Below, in pieces: positions 4,786-10,313 of a DNA stretch of 10,313 nucleotides. Numbering within the stretch: position 1 is the first letter of the stretch; the number at the start of each line of letters is the position of its first letter. A program made the translations under genes and the position numbers. Under the pieces are notes generated by a model, which made no database searches, was not told where the DNA came from, and saw nothing but the letters and a program-made list of their open reading frames with translations. Source of the stretch: Bacteroidales bacterium (GTDB lineage: Bacteria; Bacteroidota; Bacteroidia; Bacteroidales; UBA932); NCBI GenBank assembly GCA_017548805.1, contig JAFYZE010000069.1:1-10313 (forward strand). The letters are read 5' to 3'.

Positions 4786-6858
4786 CTATTTGAAAAGCAT
4801 GCGGGCGAAGGCGGCCACCGACTTGCGCCATGGCTGCCACTCGTGGTCGCCGGGGAAGGACTGGAACTCCACCTTCACTCCAGCATCGCGCATCTTCTGC
4901 ACGATGGCACGGGTATACTCGATGCGGGGATCCTGCTCGCCGCAGGAGATGAAGAAGCAGTCGAGTCCGGAGTTGAACTTTTCAGGAGCGCTGATCATTC
5001 CGGGGATGTTGGCCTCAAGGTCGAAGTCCGAAGAACCGTTGATACCTCCGAAAACGCCTGTCGAGAAAACTCCGACGTTGGAGAAGATACCGGGCTCACG
5101 CAGGCCGATGAAGAACGACTGGCCGCCGCCCATCGACAGTCCGCAGATGGCGCGGTCCTTGGCATCCGCCTTAACGCGGAAGGTGGACTCGATGAACGGG
5201 ATGATGCTGCCGAGCAGTTCCTCGCGGTAAGGCTGCATGCCCTCCCAGCTGTAAGTGCCCGAGCCTGCGGGCATTCCAGCCTTGCGGGGGACATTGGAAT
5301 TGACGCTCACCACGATCATGGGCACTGCCTCGCCGCGTGCGATGAGATTGTCAAGTATCGTGGCGGTGCGACCCTGCTGTATCCAGCCGCGATGGTCCTC
5401 GCCGCCGCCGTGATGGATGTACATCACGGGGTATTTCTTCTTGCCTTTCTCGTACCCCGGAGGAGTGTAGACGAACACGGGCCTCCAGGTCTCGGTATAC
5501 TTAGACCAGTAGTTCAGCTCCCGTACCTGTCCGTGCGGAACGTCCTGGATCTCAAACAAGTCCATGCCCGGCTCGGGGATATCGATGGCACTGGCCATGC
5601 GGCTGGTGCCGAAATACGACTCGCTGGCGGGATCGGCCGTAGAGACGCCGTCCACGATAAGGGAATAGTAATGGTATCCGGGGAGAAGTGGCTTGGTGAC
5701 GATGGTCCACGTGCCGGTCTCATCCTTGACGCCGTCATTACGGCCGCCGAGGTCGATCTGAACGCGGTTGGCCTGAGGCGCCCTTACCTTGAAGACTACG
5801 GAATTGTCGGCAAGGATCTTCGGGAAGCCGTTGGCATTGATGTTCGTCACAGGAGAATAAGCGGACGAGAGCTTGGGCTCAAGCTCCTTGAGGTATTTGG
5901 CCGTACGGGCGGCATCCACGAACTCCACCATCTCCGAGAGCCAGGGCTCCACGAAGAGGTTGATGCCGTGGCCGGCTCCCTCTACTATGTTCAGGTCGGA
6001 CTTGATGCCCAACTTGTCCCAGGCTTCGAAAAGCTCGACACCCTGGCAGTGAGGGACGACATTGTCTTTGCTGCCGTGGAAAATGATGAGCGGAGGGTCG
6101 GAGGGGTCGAGGTAGGTGATCGGGGAAATGGTGCGGAAAAGGTCGTCCTGACCGGCATAGTCCACCCCGAGGAGAGCCTCCTCGGGAGTACCGCCCCAAG
6201 GGCGCTCCCATTCGCATTCCATATTGAGCAGGTCGATGGGACCCGACCAGTCACAGACGCAGTCTACGGCACTGCTGTAGGATGTATAAGGTCCTACCGA
6301 GCCTTCGAGATCGACATTGTACTCCCCTACCTTGGCGGTCTTTACGTTGGAAGTGGCTCCTGCAAGTGATGACAGGTGTCCACCCGATGAGAAACCGGAA
6401 ATGCCTATGAAGGAAGTGTCGAAATGGTACTCTTCAGCCTTGGCGCGGACAAAACGCACCACGGCCTTGATGTCCTGTATCTGGGCCGGGAACTTGGCGT
6501 CCATGCTGGAACGGTGATTCGGCGTGACGACGGCATAGCCGGCGTCCAGGAGGGCCTGGCAGATGCTGTCAAGGTTCGCCATGCCCTTGGAGCTGTTGGA
6601 GAACCATGCGCTGCCGTAGATATGCACCACAACAGGATATGAGGCACGCCTCTCGGAAGGAAGGTAGATATCCAGCTTGTGGTAAACCTGGCCGTCCCCG
6701 GCGTAGTCCACGTCCATGAACTTCTCGCCGCAGCGCACTTCGGGCATCCTGAAATTGAAGCCGGCGAGCTGAGCCGAACTCATCCCTCCCGGCTGCGCCC
6801 GCAGCCCGGCGATCACGCAGAGCGCCAGGACTGCGGTCGTAATCAGTCTCTTAATCAT
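4786..6858 (-). CDS. bimodular secreted esterase: alpha/beta hydrolase (BD-FAE type) plus CE1 feruloyl/acetyl-xylan esterase-like domain
   Basis: A 690-residue secreted protein with two complete alpha/beta-hydrolase domains in one chain. A signal peptide (1-21) ends in GLRA before Gln22. Domain 1 (about 45-325) resembles carbohydrate esterases of the BD-FAE/lipase-like group. It has an oxyanion strand VVVHIYGSAW (76-85), nucleophile Ser157 in GFSSG, Asp265 in HGSKDNVVP and His297 in GAGHG. A linker leads to an Ig-like E-set module (about 340-440; VFKVRAPQANRVQI, GYHYYSLIVDG) typical of the N-terminus of CE1 esterases. Domain 2 (about 445-690) has PVMYIHHGGGEDHRGW (477-492), nucleophile Ser575 in GLSMGG, Asp643 in CGEQDPR and His672 in GDHEWQPWR. 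Both triads look intact. Likely substrates are acetyl or feruloyl esters on plant cell wall glycan; which domain does what is unknown. It starts 11 bases after the GH3 stop. Confidence 0.9.
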   Translation of the reverse strand: MIKRLITTAVLALCVIAGLRAQPGGMSSAQLAGFNFRMPEVRCGEKFMDVDYAGDGQVYHKLDIYLPSERRASYPVVVHIYGSAWFSNSSKGMANLDSICQALLDAGYAVVTPNHRSSMDAKFPAQIQDIKAVVRFVRAKAEEYHFDTSFIGISGFSSGGHLSSLAGATSNVKTAKVGEYNVDLEGSVGPYTSYSSAVDCVCDWSGPIDLLNMECEWERPWGGTPEEALLGVDYAGQDDLFRTISPITYLDPSDPPLIIFHGSKDNVVPHCQGVELFEAWDKLGIKSDLNIVEGAGHGINLFVEPWLSEMVEFVDAARTAKYLKELEPKLSSAYSPVTNINANGFPKILADNSVVFKVRAPQANRVQIDLGGRNDGVKDETGTWTIVTKPLLPGYHYYSLIVDGVSTADPASESYFGTSRMASAIDIPEPGMDLFEIQDVPHGQVRELNYWSKYTETWRPVFVYTPPGYEKGKKKYPVMYIHHGGGEDHRGWIQQGRTATILDNLIARGEAVPMIVVSVNSNVPRKAGMPAGSGTYSWEGMQPYREELLGSIIPFIESTFRVKADAKDRAICGLSMGGGQSFFIGLREPGIFSNVGVFSTGVFGGINGSSDFDLEANIPGMISAPEKFNSGLDCFFISCGEQDPRIEYTRAIVQKMRDAGVKVEFQSFPGDHEWQPWRKSVAAFARMLFK

Positions 6859-6869
6859 CTCGATATCAT

Positions 6870-9428
6870 TTAGATAACCTGAAAGTCAATAGCCTTGAGA
6901 TCCTTGTCGCGCGAAGACGAGCCATAGAGGATCTGGTAGCGGCCGGGCATCACGGACAGCTCGTCGATGCTCTCGTCATAATACTCGAAAGCATCGGGAC
7001 CGAGGGTGATCTTGACCTTGACGGTGGCACCGGGAGCGATGGAAACCTTCTTGAAGCCCTTGAGGGACTTGATAGGTGCGCCGGCGTCGTCAAGACGCTT
7101 GACATATACCTGGACGGTCTCCTGACCCTCGACATCACCGGTGTTGGTGACGGGGACGGTAATGTCCACGCTCTTGCCGGCCTTGACTGAAGACTTGGAG
7201 AGCTTGCCCTCGCCGTAGCCGAAGGTGGTATAGCTCAGACCATAGCCGAACGCATAGAGGGGCTCGCCGCGGAAGTAGCGGTAGGTGTGGCCTTCCATGT
7301 TGTAGTCAAGGAAGTCGGGAAGCTGGGAATCGGAGGCATAGAACGTGACGGGGAGCTTTCCGGAGGGGTTGAAGTCTCCGAAGAGGACGTCGGCGAGACC
7401 GGCTGCGCCGCCCTGACCGCCGTACCAGGCCTGCAGGAGGGCGTCATACTGGTCCTCGACGCTGGCGAAAGCGATGGCGGAACCGGAGCAGCTGACGAAC
7501 ACGACCGGCTTGCCGGTGGAGTGCATGGCCTTGACGAGGCGCTGCTGCACGGCCGGCAGCTCAATCGAACTGCGGTCGCCGCCCTCACCCTCGAAGCGTG
7601 CGGAGATGCCGCCGACGACGATGATGGCGTCAGCGTCCTTGACCTGTTCGGCAAGGTCGCTGAATTCGGCGAACCTGCGCTCGCAGAACTCGGCGTTAAG
7701 CATGGCGAACTGGCCGGAACCCTGAGTGTATTCGATCTTGATGTCATAAGGCTTGCCGGCCTCGACATTGAAGGTCTTGGTGGGAGTTGCTCCGCGGAAA
7801 CCGAATCCGCGTCCTGCAGCCGGAGCTCCGGGAACGGTCTTGTCGATGACCTTTCCGTTGACAGTCAGGACATAATTACCGTCGGAAGAGACGGAATAGT
7901 TGAGCGGACCGGTGAAATCCGGGACGAAACGTCCGGTGACACGGGCGGAGATATCATCGGTATTTACGCCGTCAGCAAAGCCGTATCCACCAAAGGTGCT
8001 GAAGTTGAGGGTGGAAGTATAATATCCCTCGGCAGCGGGCTTGCCGGATAGCTTGCGGTTGTTGAAGAACTCGACATAGAGTCCCTTGCCGTCATTGAAG
8101 TCACCGATGTGGTATGTGGTGGAATAGTCGTCCATGATCTCGCAGGCCTTGGCGTAGAACACCTCGGCTCCGGGAACGGCGGCCTTGATGCCGTCGAGGA
8201 TGGAGCGGGTATGCTCGGCGGTAGGGGTGCCGCCGTAGTTGCCGTTCAGCATGGAAGCGTCATCGGCGTTCGGGCCGACGACAGCGATCTTCTTGATGCT
8301 CTTGGAAAGAGGAAGGACACCGTTGTTCTTGAGCATGACGATGGCCTCGCGGGCAGCCTTGCGGGCGAGTTGGTCATTGGCCTCGCTGCTGATGACATCC
8401 TCGCCGAGTTTGGCCCAGGGCAGGTTCTCGGCAGGATCGAACATTCCGAGCTCGAAGCGGCCCATGAGGGTGCGGCGGAGATGCACGTCGAGGTCGGCCT
8501 CGCTGATCATGCCGTCCTTGAGGGCGTCAAGCAGGGACACCATGCTGATGCCGCACTCGAGGTCGGTACCGGAAAGGATGGCGTCAACGGATGCATGCTC
8601 GGCATCGGGATGGGTGCCGTGCTGGTTCTTGTTGTAGAAGTTGTTGATGGCGTCGCAGTCGGTCACGACCAGGGACTCGTAACCCCACTTGTCGCGGAGG
8701 ATATTGGTGAGGAGCCTGTCGCTGGCACAGCAAGGCTCGCCCTCATAGCGGTGATATGCGCACATGACCTCGCGGACGTCGGCCTCCTTGACGAGGGCCT
8801 TGAATGCGGGAAGATAGGTCTCCCAGAGGTCGCGCATGGAGACGGAAACGTCGAAACGGTGACGCATCGGCTCCGGACCGCTGTGGACGGCATAGTGCTT
8901 GGCGCATGCATGGGTCTTGTAGTATTTCTTGTCGTTGCCCTGCATACCCTTGACATTCTGGACGCCGAGGACAGCCATGAGATAAGGGTCCTCGCCGTAG
9001 GTCTCCTGTCCGCGACCCCAGCGCGGGTCACGGAAGATGTTGATGTTGGGCGTCCAGAAGGTGACGCCTTCGTACCAGTCAGACTTGCCATCTGCCATTC
9101 CGATGCGGTTCTTGACGCGGGCTTCGTCGCTTACGGCCGTGAAGACTTCTTCGAGCAGCGGCTCGTCGAATGCGGCCGCCATGCCGATCGGCTGTGGGAA
9201 GGTCGTCGCCTTGCCGTTGCGCGCCACGCCATGCAGCGCTTCGTTCCACCAGTTGTAGGGCAGGATGCCGAGCCGTTCCACGCCGCCGGCATCGTGCCGC
9301 ATCAGCGCCTCTTTTTCTGCCAGCGTCAGCTGGGCGATCAGCGTCCGGGCGCGGTCTTCAGGCGTAGGCTCGTGGGTGCAGGCCGCCAGTGCCAGCACGG
9401 TAGCGACCACTATGCACAACTTTTTCAT
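6870..9428 (-). CDS. GH3 beta-xylosidase/beta-glucosidase-like lipoprotein with PA14 insert
   Basis: An 852-residue exo-glycosidase, probably anchored in the outer membrane or facing the periplasm. The chosen start (MKKLCIVVATVLALAAC) gives a lipoprotein signal with Cys17. An in-frame upstream start at 9539 would add 37 residues across the intergenic hairpin and bury the signal peptide, so I reject it. The GH3 N-terminal barrel (about 20-330) shows YNWWNEALHGVA, FWTPNINIFRDPRWGRGQETYGEDP, KHYAVHSGPE and the nucleophile Asp257 in VVTDCDA. The alpha/beta sandwich is interrupted by a PA14 module (about 448-575; GLYVEFFNN, DGNYVLTVNG). It resumes with FEGEGGDRSS, where Glu613 or Glu615 is the acid/base candidate. 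A fibronectin III-like domain (about 740-830) closes the chain. The WWNEALHGVA and TFPQPIGMAAAFD segments resemble beta-xylosidases, but GH3 specificity cannot be read reliably from sequence. First gene of the four-gene run. Confidence 0.92.
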   Translation of the reverse strand: MKKLCIVVATVLALAACTHEPTPEDRARTLIAQLTLAEKEALMRHDAGGVERLGILPYNWWNEALHGVARNGKATTFPQPIGMAAAFDEPLLEEVFTAVSDEARVKNRIGMADGKSDWYEGVTFWTPNINIFRDPRWGRGQETYGEDPYLMAVLGVQNVKGMQGNDKKYYKTHACAKHYAVHSGPEPMRHRFDVSVSMRDLWETYLPAFKALVKEADVREVMCAYHRYEGEPCCASDRLLTNILRDKWGYESLVVTDCDAINNFYNKNQHGTHPDAEHASVDAILSGTDLECGISMVSLLDALKDGMISEADLDVHLRRTLMGRFELGMFDPAENLPWAKLGEDVISSEANDQLARKAAREAIVMLKNNGVLPLSKSIKKIAVVGPNADDASMLNGNYGGTPTAEHTRSILDGIKAAVPGAEVFYAKACEIMDDYSTTYHIGDFNDGKGLYVEFFNNRKLSGKPAAEGYYTSTLNFSTFGGYGFADGVNTDDISARVTGRFVPDFTGPLNYSVSSDGNYVLTVNGKVIDKTVPGAPAAGRGFGFRGATPTKTFNVEAGKPYDIKIEYTQGSGQFAMLNAEFCERRFAEFSDLAEQVKDADAIIVVGGISARFEGEGGDRSSIELPAVQQRLVKAMHSTGKPVVFVSCSGSAIAFASVEDQYDALLQAWYGGQGGAAGLADVLFGDFNPSGKLPVTFYASDSQLPDFLDYNMEGHTYRYFRGEPLYAFGYGLSYTTFGYGEGKLSKSSVKAGKSVDITVPVTNTGDVEGQETVQVYVKRLDDAGAPIKSLKGFKKVSIAPGATVKVKITLGPDAFEYYDESIDELSVMPGRYQILYGSSSRDKDLKAIDFQVI

Positions 9429-9464
9429 GTTGGAGCTTATTATACTGAATATTAATAATTTACT

Positions 9465-9501
9465 AAAACTTACCCCCTGCTGTGCAATGGGGGTGATTTT
9501 T
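9465..9501. terminator. GC hairpin in the gap before the GH3 gene (possible bidirectional terminator)
   Basis: ACCCCC (9472-9477) and GGGGGT (9489-9494) form a 6-bp stem, with an inner TGC/GCA pairing around a 3-base loop. On the plus strand GATTTTTAT follows, a good U-tract; on the minus strand AAGTTTTAG follows, a weaker one. Since the genes here run on the minus strand, it may end or weaken transcription from the hydrolase gene at 9526, or be a structured part of the GH3 5' UTR. Partly overlapping it, TAAGTTTT (9472-9465) matches seven of eight positions of the -7 promoter consensus, but I see no TTTG-like -33 box at the right distance, so I do not call a promoter. The rest of the 97-base gap is A/T-rich with no other feature. 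Confidence 0.45.
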
Positions 9502-9525
9502 ATAAAACCACTGATTTTCAAACGA

Positions 9526-10313
9526 TTAATCTCCAGCACTATAAATCAACTTCTTAGTCACTGGGTCGCGGCGATAGTGCTTGAAGAAATCCCAGGCGAT
9601 GCGGGCCGCGGGGATGAAGTTCCAGTGTCCGTAGTCCATGACAGCCACCAGCTTGATGAGCGGCATGTCGCCGTTGTACAGTTGTCCGGTCTCGACGACG
9701 ATGCCTTCACCCTTGTGGGTGACGATGGTCTCGCGGTCGCGGACTTCCTGGCCGAAGATCGGATAGTGCTCGAAGTCCATCTGGTCCACGACCGTCATCC
9801 CGTTCATCTGCTCGTATGCGTTCCAGGCGTTGAGGTAGCTGTTGCCTTTCCAGTTGTCGGGCGTCATGTAGGGCACCGTGGTATCCTTCGTGCCGAAGAC
9901 GGAAATATAGGCCGTCTCCGTGCTGCCGCGTTTCTGTGTGGCCTCAGCCCAAATGGCTTCGAAGGTCGGGAAAGGCCCGATCCAGTGGCCCGTGAACAGG
10001 GCGCCGGAATTGCCGCCCACCGCTGCAAAGACGTGCGATTTCTTGATACCCAGCGCCGTAGCGGTCATCGAGCCGGCAGAAAGGCCGTGCGCGTAGATGC
10101 GCGAAGGGTCGAGCTGGGGATATTTGTCGAGCAGGATGGCCAATACACTCTCAATGCCGTCGTGGCCCATTGCCTGATAGTTCGGCGTTCCCTGCCATTC
10201 CATCTCCACGAGGAAGATGCGTTCTTCACCTGCGACCTGCAGGAAACCAGAGGTTTCGGCCTGGGTGCGCGGGTCATTGGTGTTGCCGTGCAGCAGTACG
10301 ACTACGGGAACGC
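9526..10313 (-). CDS. CE1/PHB-depolymerase-like alpha/beta hydrolase, 5'-truncated by the window edge
   Basis: The frame stays open to the right edge, so the N-terminus is missing. The visible part is 261 residues; a GTG at 10209 is an internal Val codon, not the start. It begins with VPVVVLLHGNTNDPRTQAE, the strand and oxyanion turn of polyhydroxybutyrate-depolymerase/feruloyl-esterase-like hydrolases. In visible numbering, the nucleophile Ser78 lies in HGLSAGS after the DPSRIYA strand, the acid is probably Asp143 in FGTKDTTVPY, and the base His229 lies in MDYGHWNFIP near the C-terminus. The triad looks complete. By context it may remove feruloyl or acetyl groups from plant glycan; esterase activity is well supported by family, the substrate is inferred. 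It is separated from the GH3 gene by 97 bases and a hairpin, so it may belong to the same PUL but a partly separate transcript. Signal peptide and total length cannot be seen. Confidence 0.85.
   Translation of the reverse strand, partial: VPVVVLLHGNTNDPRTQAETSGFLQVAGEERIFLVEMEWQGTPNYQAMGHDGIESVLAILLDKYPQLDPSRIYAHGLSAGSMTATALGIKKSHVFAAVGGNSGALFTGHWIGPFPTFEAIWAEATQKRGSTETAYISVFGTKDTTVPYMTPDNWKGNSYLNAWNAYEQMNGMTVVDQMDFEHYPIFGQEVRDRETIVTHKGEGIVVETGQLYNGDMPLIKLVAVMDYGHWNFIPAARIAWDFFKHYRRDPVTKKLIYSAGD

Noticed and set aside
4633..6369. A 578-codon open frame on the plus strand.
   Set aside because: It lies antisense to the esterase and DUF3237 genes, shows no family motif, and is explained by GC-rich codon bias on the opposite strand.
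8109..9455. A 448-codon open frame on the plus strand.
   Set aside because: It is antisense to the conserved GH3 gene; the low-complexity Val/Gly/Asp/Ala-rich translation has no recognisable domain.
9429..9539. An upstream in-frame ATG giving GH3 a 37-residue N-terminal extension.
   Set aside because: It overlaps the previous gene's end, crosses a hairpin, and would place the lipoprotein signal internally; the ATG at 9428 gives a canonical signal with a lipobox.
1..10313. CRISPR arrays, tRNA/rRNA genes, insertion sequences, or SusC/SusD genes.
   Set aside because: No repeat-spacer pattern, cloverleaf, transposase motif, terminal inverted repeat or TonB-dependent receptor motif was seen by eye.

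Overview
The window looks like chromosomal DNA from a GC-rich member of the Bacteroidota, most likely Bacteroidales. The evidence is threefold: secreted enzymes with signal peptides cleaved before Gln, multidomain glycoside hydrolases typical of polysaccharide utilization loci (PUL), and a promoter resembling the Bacteroides TTTG / TAnnTTTG consensus. I cannot name the genus. Every gene I can support lies on the minus strand, so transcription runs from right to left. No tRNA, rRNA, CRISPR array or mobile element is visible.

Right and centre (10313 to 1845): five secreted or lipid-anchored enzymes. A CE1/PHB-depolymerase-like esterase is cut by the right edge. After a 97-base gap with a hairpin comes a tight run of four genes, with gaps of 11, 10 and 21 bases: a GH3 beta-xylosidase/beta-glucosidase-like lipoprotein with a PA14 insert, a 690-residue protein carrying two complete esterase domains, a secreted DUF3237 protein, and a GH127/GH146 (DUF1680) beta-L-arabinofuranosidase-like enzyme. 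Together they look like the debranching part of a plant cell wall PUL acting on ester-decorated, arabinose- and xylose- or glucose-containing glycan. No SusC/SusD pair or regulator lies in the window, so the substrate is inferred.

Left (1844 to 1): a cysteine biosynthesis operon, cysK (O-acetylserine sulfhydrylase) followed one base later by cysE (serine acetyltransferase, cut by the left edge).

The most interesting part is the 212-base leader between the two operons. On the minus strand it holds, in order: a Bacteroides-type promoter; an 18-codon ORF encoding MRMNNTCACLCCTGPEDR, with four Cys; a hairpin over the end of that ORF; a possible antiterminator; and a strong GC-rich hairpin with a U-tract 22 bases before cysK. 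The heptamer CCGGTCC occurs twice, once in the leader ORF and once in the terminator hairpin, and both copies can pair with the same GGACAGG segment. This is the layout of a ribosome-mediated transcription attenuator of the trp/his kind, here apparently sensing cysteine or charged tRNA-Cys. The predicted transcription start is so close to the leader ATG that the leader ORF may be almost leaderless.
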